A stretch of DNA of 36,608 nt from Phycisphaeraceae bacterium (GCA_002716625.1 PBAS01000042.1:1-36608), one strand, 5' to 3'. Positions 8,227 through 17,000 are shown, counted from the first letter of the stretch. The notes: a model not told the origin generated them from the sequence alone. A program made the numbers and translations.

Positions 8227-9435
8227 CTATGCACCCACCACCTGCGCTATCGCATTAGACACGAATGGAATATTCGCTTCGGTCAAGCCGGCAACATTGA
8301 TTCGTCCATCACCAACCACATAGACTGCGTACCTCTCACGAAGTGCTCCAACTTGGTCCTTGCTGAGTCCAGAGAAGGAAAACATTCCGTTCTGTTCGGT
8401 AATAAAGGCGTTGCCCTGATTGGAAAGATTCACACCAGCATTTGTCAGAGAATCCGCGAACTGCTGGCGCGTAGTGTTGATACGATTACGCATCTGCTCA
8501 ACTTCCTGGATCCACTGTTGGCGGAGTTGACAGTCACCTAACACCGTAGACACTATCGCAGACCCATGCGCCGGCGGATTGGAATAATTCGTACGGATAC
8601 ACCGCTTGATATGACTCAGCACCTTGGCCGCAGTAGCCGATGATTCGGCAACAACCGTCAAAGCCCCTACACGCTCATTGTAAAGTCCAAAGTTTTTTGA
8701 GAAGCTGCTACAGATCATAACCTCTGGACATAGTTCACAAACTATTCGAAGCCCTGCTGCATCCTCCTCGATGCCAACGGCAAAACCTTGATATGCAAAG
8801 TCGATGAGTGGTACCAGTTGCCGGGCCTTCAACGTTTCAGCAACCGTTGTCCATTGCTGCAACGTCAGATCAGCCCCGGTCGGGTTATGGCAGCAGCCAT
8901 GCAACAGAACCACATCTCCCGAGGGAATGGTCTTGATCTTATCGATCATTTTTTCAACGGTAATGACATTGCTTGTGGCATCAAAATACGGGTACGTATT
9001 GGTCTGCATCCCCGCCGCCTTGAATACCCCGGCATGGTTAGCCCATGTTGGATTAGATAGCCAAAGCGTCGCACCGCCATGCAGCAAGTGGAGATAATCA
9101 CCGGCCACTCGAAGAGCTCCGGTTCCGCCAGGGGTATGGGCGGTAATCGCACGACCACCATCAACCAGGTCATGATCCTTACCAAAGAGCAGTGCACGAA
9201 CCGCCTGTGTATATTGCGGTGTCCCGGAGTTGGGGTTCACGTAGGTCTTGGACTCTTCAGATTCTAAAATCTGGCGTTCCGAGGCTTTTACGCATTCTAG
9301 TATTGGTGTTCCACCAGCCGCATCCTTATAAACTCCAACGCTCAGATTGACTTTATCCGGATTGGAATCACTCTTAAATGCCTCCGTAAGGCCAAGAATT
9401 GCATCGGGCGGTGCCATCTCAAGGATGTCAAACAT
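8227..9435 (-). CDS. Aspartate/aromatic aminotransferase, class I (AspC/TyrB type)
   Basis: This PLP enzyme exchanges amino groups between aspartate or aromatic amino acids and 2-oxoglutarate. The 402 residues match the family's length of about 396. The N-terminus (LGLTEAFKSDSNPDKVNLSVGVY) is typical of the Ialpha subgroup. Active-site residues are visible: HNPTG with Asn184, Asp212 and Tyr215 in IDFAYQGF, the Schiff-base lysine Lys247 in SSFSKNFGLYNERVG, and a C-terminal substrate-binding arginine in GDGRINVAGL. The sequence cannot distinguish AspC from TyrB specificity. It stands alone between prfB and a 340-base non-coding stretch. An AAGGAAAGGG tract lies just upstream of the ATG. Confidence 0.92.
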   Translation of the reverse strand: MFDILEMAPPDAILGLTEAFKSDSNPDKVNLSVGVYKDAAGGTPILECVKASERQILESEESKTYVNPNSGTPQYTQAVRALLFGKDHDLVDGGRAITAHTPGGTGALRVAGDYLHLLHGGATLWLSNPTWANHAGVFKAAGMQTNTYPYFDATSNVITVEKMIDKIKTIPSGDVVLLHGCCHNPTGADLTLQQWTTVAETLKARQLVPLIDFAYQGFAVGIEEDAAGLRIVCELCPEVMICSSFSKNFGLYNERVGALTVVAESSATAAKVLSHIKRCIRTNYSNPPAHGSAIVSTVLGDCQLRQQWIQEVEQMRNRINTTRQQFADSLTNAGVNLSNQGNAFITEQNGMFSFSGLSKDQVGALRERYAVYVVGDGRINVAGLTEANIPFVSNAIAQVVGA

Positions 9436-9777
9436 TCCTGATCCCTTTCCTTGGGGTTAGTTATGACAGATTCAACCGCGAAATTATCGCGGCCGTGTAC
9501 AAAATTACAAGGTGGGCCATGAATTGCCCGTCGACACCTGCTCGGCGGAGCAGCCAAGGCCCTTGTATCCCTAACTATCTCCTCTTATCCAGCCCCGACT
9601 GAATATCAGCCTGTAACTATTGACATCTCCATCCATCGCCCCTCATCACCAAACAAGTCCCCTACAGACTAAATATGGTGCAGGTTAATGGTGGAAATAC
9701 CCATAAGGGTTTATTGCCGGCCCTCGTGTCACAGAGGATGCCAGAACCTCCTTTTGAGGCAAATATTCTTGGAAAAT
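9436..9777. other. Intergenic stretch with one short hairpin
   Basis: No gene is supported here. The upstream region of the aminotransferase gene contains a perfect 6-base inverted repeat, CCGCGA-AATTA-TCGCGG (9476-9492), about 40 bases before the start codon. It could be an operator or a 5' leader hairpin. The remainder shows no tRNA-like fold or obvious promoter. Confidence 0.5.
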
Positions 9778-10137
9778 TCAGGTGCGCTTCCTTTTTATGA
9801 TATAGGTCCACAGAGCAATAGGCGTTCCCCATACCAATCCTCCAATCAATCCCAATCCTGCAAATAGCCACAACGGCTCCGTTCCAGATGCACCAAATGC
9901 CGGCCCTAAAATCGGTATGATCAAAGTTAAGTAAGCAATACTTATTAGAACAATTTTTCGACAACCGGTAAGTTTCGACATTACGATTGCCACCAAACAT
10001 GGTGTGACAGTCGCCAAGGCAAATTCCCATGCTTTGAATCGATCATCTTGGGTTAGAGCTTCATGTACCAAGATGAATGTAACACCGACCAGCGAACCAG
10101 TAATACCGCCCCAAACCCAGTTCTTTAACAAGGACAA
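9778..10137 (-). CDS. Small multi-pass membrane protein, unknown function
   Basis: The 119-residue product has four probable transmembrane helices (about 7-27, 39-57, 65-87 and 89-111) and a basic C-terminus (IIKRKRT), typical of a small inner-membrane protein. No family was recognised. The only available start is a TTG at 10137 (or a second TTG two codons later), because an in-frame stop lies seven codons upstream. There is no clear ribosome site. The hydrophobic pattern over the full length is the main reason for accepting it. It lies alone between the aminotransferase gene and an oxidoreductase gene. Confidence 0.55.
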   Translation of the reverse strand: MSLLKNWVWGGITGSLVGVTFILVHEALTQDDRFKAWEFALATVTPCLVAIVMSKLTGCRKIVLISIAYLTLIIPILGPAFGASGTEPLWLFAGLGLIGGLVWGTPIALWTYIIKRKRT

Positions 10138-10223
10138 AACAATAATCCAACTCAGTTAAAGTTAATAAGACCAATCATGCTTCGGATTAATAGCACCTTT
10201 GAGATGGGCAAACCATCAATCAC

Positions 10224-11306
10224 TTAGTTCACATCGACAGATTGGCCCGTCCTTGCTGATTCATAGATCGCCTCAATAATCGCCACGGCCTTTCTTGCCT
10301 CGCTGCCGCAGAGTATAAAGGGGCGATCCATCTCAATTGACTCAACAAATGCTGCAATGTTGCGTCTGTGATGGCCGTGGTTAATTGCCATTGGATCACC
10401 GGCTCCACCGCCCGTTTGGGTCTCAGATCCATATTTGCTGCGCGTTACATCATCATGCTTATCAGGCTCACGAAACATCCATGTGACCAATTCGTCTTCT
10501 AATACCTCGGCGGTACCATTGCGGCCAGCGATCTGGATACGCTTGAGGGAACCAGGAAACATCGAGGTGGCACCAAGGATCTGGCCTAATGCACCATTGG
10601 TGAAATGTAAGATTGCTACCGCTGTATCTTCGACTTCGATAAGTTCTGGATCATGCCCACGCTTGGCTGTATAAGCAAAAACTTGGTCTACGGGATTGCC
10701 TTCAGATTCACCCATTGCACTCGCAGCCAGCCATTGAACTGCATCAATTCCATGAATTGATTGGTTCATCAATGCACCACCACCATCCATTGCCAATGTC
10801 CCCTGCCACCGATCCGGTGCATAGTACCCATCATCGCGCCACCAAGGAACATATGTATTCACCGTCGCCAGTTGTCCAAACCGCCCTGCCGCAGCTGCTT
10901 CCTGCAAAGTGCAGACCACTGGGTTAAAACGTTGCGGGAAGATCCCACCAAGTTGGATCCCCCCTTTTTCAGCTGCAGCAATCATCTGGTCAACACGACT
11001 CGTTGTGATCTCCAAGGGCTTTTCGCACAACACATGAACACCGTATTTCGCACAGTAAAGGGTCGGCTCAAGATGAGCGCCGCTGGGGGTTGCAACTGTT
11101 ACCAGATCGGGCTTTTCTTCCTGAACCATCTTTCGAAAATCATCATGCCAATTGCATTCAAATTCAGTCTCAAAGGCTCGACCTTTGTCGGCATTTCGGC
11201 AGCAGCCCGCAACTAGATGGACATTGGGTAACTCTGCGATTGCCTTTGCATGCATCGAAGCAATTGCACCAACCCCGATAATTGCAATCTTGTAATCTTT
11301 ACTCAT
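10224..11306 (-). CDS. Gfo/Idh/MocA-family NAD(P)-dependent oxidoreductase
   Basis: Enzymes of this family oxidise or reduce sugars, inositols or similar polyols with NAD(P). The Rossmann motif is at the N-terminus (IAIIGVGAIASMHAKAI), followed by TVATPSGAHLEP and the family signature CEKPLEITTSRVDQM containing the conserved lysine. The C-terminal domain begins around GGIFPQRFNPVV and includes DGGGALMNQSIHGIDAVQWL, where the Asp/His pair typical of the active site lies. The 360-residue length is normal. Planctomycetes carry many copies and the substrate cannot be read from sequence. It has its own ATG and is not in an obvious operon. Confidence 0.9.
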   Translation of the reverse strand: MSKDYKIAIIGVGAIASMHAKAIAELPNVHLVAGCCRNADKGRAFETEFECNWHDDFRKMVQEEKPDLVTVATPSGAHLEPTLYCAKYGVHVLCEKPLEITTSRVDQMIAAAEKGGIQLGGIFPQRFNPVVCTLQEAAAAGRFGQLATVNTYVPWWRDDGYYAPDRWQGTLAMDGGGALMNQSIHGIDAVQWLAASAMGESEGNPVDQVFAYTAKRGHDPELIEVEDTAVAILHFTNGALGQILGATSMFPGSLKRIQIAGRNGTAEVLEDELVTWMFREPDKHDDVTRSKYGSETQTGGGAGDPMAINHGHHRRNIAAFVESIEMDRPFILCGSEARKAVAIIEAIYESARTGQSVDVN

Positions 11307-11678
11307 CAGTCATGGTACCTAGCACGGGCAGGCATGTTAGTTCTGAATGATCCGCTAAACAACAATACATTCCGAGACACCAACCACGTTTTCAGATGGT
11401 CTGGATAAACTGAATGAATGGCTGGAAATCCAAAATGTCGATATTTGGCTGACCCGGTCAATTAAAAACTGACGTGATCAGAATTTCGATGGTAGTGGAT
11501 CCTGCACCCAATATAGCCTATTTAAACCCTGAATTTACCAGAAGTCTGGTGGCTCACGTGCCGGAAGATGCTATAATAATCGAAGCTATTCGGATGGTCG
11601 TCGAATTCTTGACCACTACCGAAGGTAGTTCCGGGATCCGGTAATGAGACCTTGCACCCTTGAAGGATACTTCAGGTC
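11307..11678. other. Divergent intergenic region with palindrome and -10-like element
   Basis: No gene is supported. The stretch separates a minus-strand oxidoreductase from a plus-strand gene, so it should hold two promoters. A perfect palindrome, ACCAGA-AG-TCTGGT, lies at 11537-11550. A TATAAT-like element occurs at about 11572-11577 on the plus strand, some 100 bases before the next gene, without a good -35. The palindrome just upstream of that -10 could be an operator. Confidence 0.4.
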
Positions 11679-12065
11679 ATGGAGCAGAAGTTGATTTCGG
11701 CATCGCGTAAGACCAAGTATCCATTGGATGCTTTTATCTTTGTGCACAACGGTCTCGACTTCACCGTGCAACAGCTTCATGGCAAAAAACAGGAGGGGGC
11801 TGATCCTGGAAGCCGCCATGTAACGGGCCGTGATCTGTGCATTGGGCTGCGTAACTTTGCCATCAAACAATATGGCCTGATGGCGCGGCCTGTTCTTAGC
11901 AAATGGAACATCCATAAGACAACGGACTTTGGTCATATCGTCTTTGCCCTGATAGATGCGGGGCTCATGTTGAAGACTGCAGATGACAGCCTTGAAGATT
12001 TTGATAGTATTTACGACTTCAGTGAAGCTTTATGCCCTGATCTGGTTCTTGGCAGCAAAGCCTAG
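11679..12065 (+). CDS. Conserved hypothetical protein, Minf_1886 family
   Basis: The 128-residue product matches the Planctomycetes/Verrucomicrobia conserved family named after Minf_1886, recognised from memory of its pattern: YPLDAFIFVHNGLDFTV near the N-terminus, HVTGRDLCIGLRNFAIKQYG in the middle, then WNIHKTTDFGHIVFALID and a final acidic DSIYDFSEAL. No biochemical role is known to me. The protein is soluble, with no signal peptide. GAAGGA lies about 11 bases before the ATG. The permease gene follows 26 bases later on the same strand, so the two may be cotranscribed. Confidence 0.85.
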   Translation: MEQKLISASRKTKYPLDAFIFVHNGLDFTVQQLHGKKQEGADPGSRHVTGRDLCIGLRNFAIKQYGLMARPVLSKWNIHKTTDFGHIVFALIDAGLMLKTADDSLEDFDSIYDFSEALCPDLVLGSKA

Positions 12066-12091
12066 TACCTGAATACCGGGCAACCAAGTGG

Positions 12092-13393
12092 GTGCTGGTC
12101 GTAGAACCGCATTCCTGTCTTTCAATATCAAATGCGATTAAAATCAGGCTTGTATTTTCATTGATTAAAGGCCTGGACATCAACAATCACCCTCTACAAT
12201 CTGGTACTGATCCACACCTGTGGGATATTCGTTGGGTTCGTGATCTGGCCTATCTGGCAGTGGTCATGGTATTGCTGCTGGCGTTATATAAGACAAGGTC
12301 AGTGATGGCCCCGGTCCTGATCGGCATGGTCTTGGCTTATGTCGTCGACCCTTTAGCAAAGTGGGGCCACCGATGCTGCAAACTGCCGCGTTGGCTGACC
12401 GCAGGGATTATTACAGTAACCATTTTACTCGTGTTTGGTAGCGTCCTTCTCTGGGCAGTACCGCGGGTCAACACCCAAATAAAAGACCTGGCGGACATGG
12501 TGCCCACCTACATCGAGGCGACCAGCAAACGCATTGGGCTGGAGGTCGACAGCCGCCAGTTTCAGGAACAGATTAGTGGATTAACACTTGATCCGATTGC
12601 CCCAACCGCAGCATCTACCATTCGAGAATACGCCGGGCCGATCTCAGCAGCAGTAAGGTATATGTATGTATTTGCATTTGGCTTGATTGGCTCTGCAGCC
12701 TCTGTAATCACCTATGTACCGCTTGCGACAGTGATCACCGGTTTCTGTTTCTTCTTTTTCACCTGGCACTGGCCGGCGATCATCGGATGGTTTGACCAAT
12801 TCATCCCCCATTCCAGTCGAACCAAGACGCTGAATATCCTGAAACAGATGGACAAAACAATCGCCGGCTTTATTCGCGGTCGACTGATTCAAGCAGCCGT
12901 GATGGGCGCGGTGCTTAGTGTTGGGTGGTCATTCTGGGATGTGCCCTATTGGTTATTATTGGGATTGGGATGTGGCCTACTCAACCTGGTGCCGTTTCTA
13001 GCCGTAATTGGGTGGATTCTTGCGGTTGGGCTGGCCGGTGCAGATGAACTGGCCAGTATTGCCACGCAAAACGCCCAGCATCTTGCCGAAGCTCAGTCCC
13101 GGGGACTGGAAATAAGCACCATAACCCTAGAAACATTCCGCTGGATGGCACTGGTATGGCCCACGGTCGTCTATCTATTAGCTCAATTACTCGACAGTTG
13201 GGCGGTGGAACCAATCGTCCAGGGTCGTGTGACCAATCTTGATCCGCTCACCGTGCTATTATCCGTTTTGGTCGGCGGTGCTTTAGCCGGACTACTGGGC
13301 ATGGTGTTGGCCATCCCCATTGCGGCATGCATCAAGATCCTCTCCCAGGAAGTCCTTGTCCCCCGACTGCGTGAATACGCTGCAGCACGATGA
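12092..13393 (+). CDS. AI-2E family (PerM/YhhT-type) membrane permease
   Basis: This is an integral membrane protein of the AI-2E transporter family, whose members export small molecules or exchange ions. At least seven hydrophobic helices are visible, beginning with DLAYLAVVMVLLLALYKTRS and APVLIGMVLAYVVDPLAKW, the characteristic opening. The family core follows: a soluble loop with VPTYIEATSKRIGL, then FIRGRLIQAAVMGAVLS and LGLGCGLLNLVPFLAVIGWI, and the end LLSVLVGGALAGLLGMVLAIPIAACIKIL. The annotated GTG start adds about 40 atypical residues. A later start such as the TTG near codon 24 is possible. Substrate is unknown. Confidence 0.88.
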   Translation: MLVVEPHSCLSISNAIKIRLVFSLIKGLDINNHPLQSGTDPHLWDIRWVRDLAYLAVVMVLLLALYKTRSVMAPVLIGMVLAYVVDPLAKWGHRCCKLPRWLTAGIITVTILLVFGSVLLWAVPRVNTQIKDLADMVPTYIEATSKRIGLEVDSRQFQEQISGLTLDPIAPTAASTIREYAGPISAAVRYMYVFAFGLIGSAASVITYVPLATVITGFCFFFFTWHWPAIIGWFDQFIPHSSRTKTLNILKQMDKTIAGFIRGRLIQAAVMGAVLSVGWSFWDVPYWLLLGLGCGLLNLVPFLAVIGWILAVGLAGADELASIATQNAQHLAEAQSRGLEISTITLETFRWMALVWPTVVYLLAQLLDSWAVEPIVQGRVTNLDPLTVLLSVLVGGALAGLLGMVLAIPIAACIKILSQEVLVPRLREYAAAR

Positions 13394-13498
13394 AGTGCGA
13401 AACAATATCTATTTGCGTCCAAGTGGGGGGCATGTTCCAATTGCCAATCGACAACCACGTGCCCCATGAAATTCCAGACGGCCCGGGGATGAAACAGT

Positions 13499-13524
13499 GG
13501 ATATGGTGATAAGTCACCATATCC
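13499..13524. terminator. Perfect 11-bp hairpin between convergent genes
   Basis: The arms GGATATGGTGA (13499-13509) and TCACCATATCC (13514-13524) are perfectly complementary around a TAAG loop. It sits in the 147-base gap between the ends of a plus-strand and a minus-strand gene, so it could stop transcription from both sides. Neither side has a long T-run, so factor-independent termination would be weak. Confidence 0.5.
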
Positions 13525-13540
13525 GGCCAATGTAATCATC

Positions 13541-14182
13541 TCACTTCGGGCCTTCATCTTGCGACAGCTGTTGTTCATCACCGGTGTCATCGGTTGCAAC
13601 CGGCTCACGATCACCACCAATGATCTTATCGTCCGTGATGCGGGCCTCGATATCCAGCAGGATCTGATCGGTTTCAGGTCTGGAATACTTCCAGTCATCA
13701 AGCACGATTTTGTCCTCTCCCTCGCCACTGTCGTAGTACACCACCGCAATGCCCTTGCTGGTCCAACGTTCCTTATTGAGACGACGAATAGAGCCATAGA
13801 GCATCTTCTGCCCACGACTGCTGGTCACGGCCTCTTCATCGGCCGCAACCCACCGCCCAGCGTTTGAAAGATATCCAAAACCAAACAACAAACCAATTGG
13901 CAAGGCGATGGCCATTTGTACATATTGGGCATAAAGCGAAAAATCACTCTTTTCCTGTTTTGGTTTTTCTGGCAGATTCTCTGCTGCCGCATACGCCTGC
14001 CAGGTGTCGTCCCAATTGGGGTGCTGTTCCTTGTAATTTTCGTAGATATTGGCAACTCGATTAATCTCTGGATATTTCACGAACCCGTCGTAGGCCGACC
14101 AACCGGCAAAGAGCAGACACACAAGAGAAATGGCGAACAAGCGCCACCGGTATCCAGAACTGATTGATGCTTTAACTGCCAT
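13541..14182 (-). CDS. Two-helix membrane protein with cytoplasmic C-terminal domain, unknown function
   Basis: The 213-residue product has two transmembrane helices (about 13-29, LFAISLVCLLFAGWSAY, and 90-107, QMAIALPIGLLFGFGYL). A hydrophilic loop between them contains FVKYPEINRVANIYENYK and PNWDDTWQAYAAAE. The C-terminal part (RWVAADEEAVTSSRGQKMLYGSIRRLNKERWTSKG) has a beta-rich, PH-like look, and the tail is acidic. I recall similar proteins in planctomycetes but no named function. AGGGG lies 9 bases before the ATG. It is the last of several minus-strand genes for small membrane proteins and is followed by a strong hairpin. Confidence 0.75.
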   Translation of the reverse strand: MAVKASISSGYRWRLFAISLVCLLFAGWSAYDGFVKYPEINRVANIYENYKEQHPNWDDTWQAYAAAENLPEKPKQEKSDFSLYAQYVQMAIALPIGLLFGFGYLSNAGRWVAADEEAVTSSRGQKMLYGSIRRLNKERWTSKGIAVVYYDSGEGEDKIVLDDWKYSRPETDQILLDIEARITDDKIIGGDREPVATDDTGDEQQLSQDEGPK

Positions 14183-14227
14183 CAGATATAGCCCCTACTA
14201 ATGTTAAATACAGGAAACCATGATGTT

Positions 14228-14563
14228 CTACACTCTAATGAATATGGACCCACTCAAGCGTCCGTGCCCACCAGCAGTCAATGATCTGAGGCTGGACGAC
14301 TGGGAAACCAGTGCCTTAAAACCACCTTGAACTACAGGCCGCCGCGGAATCTGAGGCAAACCACGATCCACTTCCAGCGCCCAGGTCAGGAAGACACTGG
14401 TTTCTGCAAGCATCTGCTCTCGCCAATCCGCGATGGCCTTCCGCTTACTTTTGTGATGCCTGACAAATGGTAAGATCAAAATCCAGAGCCCTTTCCGCGG
14501 CGAGTTCTTGTGACCGAGATATGTATCGGCACTCACAACCTGAACCCAAAGTTTTTTAAGCAC
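14228..14563 (-). CDS. Possible small protein, unknown function
   Basis: This 111-residue reading frame starts at a GTG with no clear ribosome site and an in-frame stop five codons upstream. The segment from about 15 to 90 looks protein-like, with an aliphatic stretch (GLWILILPFV), a basic patch (HHKSKRKAIADW) and the block FLTWALEVDRGLPQIPRRPVVQGGF. The last 20 residues look random. No family was recognised. It fills the gap between two same-strand genes, which makes a real gene more likely than chance. Confidence stays moderate. Confidence 0.4.
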   Translation of the reverse strand: MLKKLWVQVVSADTYLGHKNSPRKGLWILILPFVRHHKSKRKAIADWREQMLAETSVFLTWALEVDRGLPQIPRRPVVQGGFKALVSQSSSLRSLTAGGHGRLSGSIFIRV

Positions 14564-14682
14564 AGATCGCCATATTTAAGGATCTCCATTCTAAGAATAT
14601 CAATGACGAGGGCACAATTCCAGTGCATGAACAGTTCATATTGTTGCCACGTCATGGTCACCCCCTATTGCTCCATGCCCAA

Positions 14683-15288
14683 TCACGGCACCTGCCAGCC
14701 TCCAATACCATCCATTCGTGCCTGTTGTTCGAGCAATTCGAACCGCCGAGCTCGGCGATGATCATATCGATGCTCGACCTGAACCAAATCGCTACTCAAA
14801 AGCCGCTCATTGAGCCATGTACCGTTGGGCAGTTCAACATAACCCAATAGATTTCCATCCTCATCAAGCATCCTGTGGGACTGCACATGCAGGTGGACAA
14901 TTTGATTAGGCAATAAGTTGAACGCAACCGCCTCGGCACGGTTGGTTGCAACGCCGCCATCTTGATCGATTCCACTAACCGTAAAAACATCCAGTCCCCA
15001 TAAACGCATACGACAAGTCTGGTTTGAGTGATGCAGGTCAACAAGTTCTATCGTCGCCATGTCAATCATCCGTTCAACCCGAAATGAGCGGTGATTGTAG
15101 AACACAAACCCAGATGCTCGTGTCGACAATTTTCCGCTGCGGTCGACCCAACTCAAGCAGATTAACATACAAAAAAGTGTCACCGCCGCTGACCATAAAA
15201 TCAGCCGACGGTAACGAAGGTACCGATGAAGGCTGACCCGGCATGATCGGATTTTTCGTGGTTTAGGTCTGTGTTTTGATGAAGTCAT
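14683..15288 (-). CDS. Membrane-anchored SNase-like protein with degenerate active site
   Basis: The 201-residue product has a very basic N-terminus, one transmembrane helix (about 29-47, LILWSAAVTLFCMLICLSW) and a C-terminal domain with the staphylococcal-nuclease (thermonuclease) fold pattern. Aligned by eye to SNase, CRMRLWGLD matches FRLLLVD, DEDGNLLGYVEL matches DKYGRGLAYIYA, and the ending GTWLNERLLSSDLVQVE...RRFELLEQQA fits the C-terminal helices. Arg35 of SNase is kept as Arg95, but Glu43 becomes Thr103 and Arg87 becomes Asn146. The domain therefore probably binds ligand or protein rather than cutting DNA. It ends 119 bases before the small ORF downstream. No clear ribosome site is seen. 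Confidence 0.7.
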   Translation of the reverse strand: MTSSKHRPKPRKIRSCRVSLHRYLRYRRLILWSAAVTLFCMLICLSWVDRSGKLSTRASGFVFYNHRSFRVERMIDMATIELVDLHHSNQTCRMRLWGLDVFTVSGIDQDGGVATNRAEAVAFNLLPNQIVHLHVQSHRMLDEDGNLLGYVELPNGTWLNERLLSSDLVQVEHRYDHRRARRFELLEQQARMDGIGGWQVP

Positions 15289-15308
15289 TCACAACTGCCT
15301 GACTACAT

Positions 15309-15746
15309 CTACCCACCCCGCCACGATCTTAATAAAACGGCTAGAAAAACAATGATGGCCGCCAGATGCAAGTTGATCAGGTGGCAAGCTCGCCCAGACA
15401 GCCGTATCAGCCGAAGAGAATGCGCAATGGTCACCACCAGGACAATCAATACCAACAACACCTTGGTACCGATCACCGCATTACCCTTGGGGCCAAGTTC
15501 CTTATAGTCACCAGCAAACCGCATCCAATTATAAGTCCCACTAACCACCAAACCTGCAAAACAGATATATGCCAAGCGTGCAAAACGCCTGCCAAGACAC
15601 TTCGCAAATTCCCGACACTGGCCCTCGGTCAATGTCTGTGCCGCTGATTTAAGGGCCATGATCATTGCCGCCATGGCACCGACGAGCAGAATGGCACTGA
15701 CAATGTGGACATACCGCATGACAATCTGAATGGTTGCATTTTCCAT
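15309..15746 (-). CDS. Four-helix membrane protein, CopD-like topology
   Basis: The 145-residue product has four hydrophobic helices: around 9-32 (MRYVHIVSAILLVGAMAAMI), 53-72 (ARLAYICFAGLVVSGTYNW), 88-110 (NAVIGTKVLLVLIVLVVTIAHSL) and 122-140 (LINLHLAAIIVFLAVLL). Histidines lie near helix 1 (His14), helix 3 (His109) and helix 4. That arrangement, with GTYNW and GTKVLLVL, recalls CopD/haem-copper-type small membrane proteins, but the assignment is tentative. AAAGG precedes the ATG by about 9 bases. It lies 20 bases upstream of the SNase-like gene and is likely cotranscribed with it. Confidence 0.7.
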   Translation of the reverse strand: MENATIQIVMRYVHIVSAILLVGAMAAMIMALKSAAQTLTEGQCREFAKCLGRRFARLAYICFAGLVVSGTYNWMRFAGDYKELGPKGNAVIGTKVLLVLIVLVVTIAHSLRLIRLSGRACHLINLHLAAIIVFLAVLLRSWRGG

Positions 15747-15920
15747 TTAACGATGCCTTTGTAATCGTGGTATTGCCTGGACTCCCCTGAAATCAAAACA
15801 TTTCGCCCAACACAAGATGGCACATAGTGCTTTAAGATACACACCACCACAGTCTAGTATCCATAAGCCCTAACTCCAACTACCACCGATGGCCATAACA
15901 AGGGGAGTCTGCACGATCTT

Positions 15921-16715
15921 TCACCTGCCATGCAAACTGTTGCTGTCGGCAAGTTGAAGATGACACCTAAACAACGCGTTGTAGTAGTGCATCAACCGCA
16001 CTGGCTGATCACTCGGTGGAATCTCTGCACAACAGAATCCGGTGTACCCAGACTGCTTTAAAAGGCCAAACAATTCCTGCCAGGGATACTTAGGCTCCCC
16101 AATCTCATTGATGTGGACGAGGCTAATCTTATCCCTGAGCAGGCCGAAGCTCGATTGAATCGAACCATCGATCGTCTCCCCAGGATTACTGTTCCAGCAG
16201 ATCTTGAAGTTGGGGTGATCGGCGACGTCGACAATAATCTTCATGTTGGGAATTTCGTGGGTCACACGGCCATGGACTTCCATCCGGATCTCTACCCCTT
16301 CATTCGATGCAAACTCAGCACACTGCCGTGCAGACAAACCAATCTGTTCCAGGGTTTTCTCAAGCGGAACACCTTGATCCACATGAACCCCATTGGGGCG
16401 AACCTTGACCCCCGGTGCATTTAGATCCCTCGCCAAAACCACCCACTGTTTCGTAATCTCAATATTCTGGCTAACCTGGTCAGGATTGGTCGAGTGGTAT
16501 TCACACGCCGTACCGAGACCGCATAGTTCAATACCAGCACCTTCAAACTTTTTTTTCACCTCAAGCCGTTGGGATTTTCCTAGTGATGGCTCGATCCCAT
16601 GTGCATGCGTTGTCCTGGGTTCTACACCCTCAAAGCCTGTCTCGCGGCAGTAGCCAATCAATGTGTCCGCATCCCAGTCCTTGGCAAGATTATATGTCAC
16701 TAATCCCAGCTTCAT
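15921..16715 (-). CDS. Sugar phosphate isomerase/epimerase-like TIM barrel protein
   Basis: The 264-residue product belongs to the xylose isomerase-like TIM-barrel superfamily (AP endonuclease 2 fold), which isomerises or epimerises sugars with a divalent metal. Visible barrel strands and likely metal ligands are GLVTYNLAKDWD at the start, GFEGVEPRTTHAHG, VEIRMEVHGRVTHEIPN (Glu and His), FKICWNSNPGE, ISLVHINEIGE and FCCAEIPPSDQP (Glu). GAAGGA sits 6 bases before the ATG. Planctomycetes often pair such proteins with Gfo/Idh/MocA oxidoreductases, but here the nearest one is about 5 kb away. An inverted repeat at 16790-16816 lies upstream. The substrate is unknown. Confidence 0.87.
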   Translation of the reverse strand: MKLGLVTYNLAKDWDADTLIGYCRETGFEGVEPRTTHAHGIEPSLGKSQRLEVKKKFEGAGIELCGLGTACEYHSTNPDQVSQNIEITKQWVVLARDLNAPGVKVRPNGVHVDQGVPLEKTLEQIGLSARQCAEFASNEGVEIRMEVHGRVTHEIPNMKIIVDVADHPNFKICWNSNPGETIDGSIQSSFGLLRDKISLVHINEIGEPKYPWQELFGLLKQSGYTGFCCAEIPPSDQPVRLMHYYNALFRCHLQLADSNSLHGR

Positions 16716-16789
16716 GGCAGTCCTTCTTTAATTCCAGTAACAACTCACCGTTTCGTATTTTGTTGATTTTCGTTCGCGTTGATCGTAAC

Positions 16790-16816
16790 GGTAATGATTT
16801 GATTTGTCTCATTATC
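16790..16816. promoter_or_regulatory. Inverted repeat upstream of the isomerase-like gene, possible operator
   Basis: GGTAATGA (16790-16797) and TCATTATC (16809-16816) form near-perfect 8-base arms around an 11-base spacer, about 75 bases upstream of the minus-strand gene. The half-site resembles the ATAATGA core of Fur-family boxes, but the spacing is wider than in a classical Fur box. Confidence 0.3.
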
Positions 16817-17000
16817 AAAATGACCATTAAAAAATGAAATGGCGTGAACACCGCAAATGACACCCAAACTCCTCCGACCAAGTGGAATCATCAAACCACG
16901 AAAACCAATCGAAGCCACCACCGCACGTAATCCACATCGATCTCCCCCGTAGCTTCACCAATTCTCCCGTCTACTTGCTTGGTCTGTGTGAATCTTCGGG

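Noticed and set aside
9662..10030. 122-codon minus-strand frame overlapping the small membrane protein
   Set aside because: The overlapping frame at 9778-10137 has four clean hydrophobic helices. This one has an irregular Cys/Trp-rich composition.
13183..13815. 210-codon minus-strand open frame
   Set aside because: It covers the end of the AI-2E permease gene and the start of the two-helix protein gene in other frames. Both of those have clear protein features.
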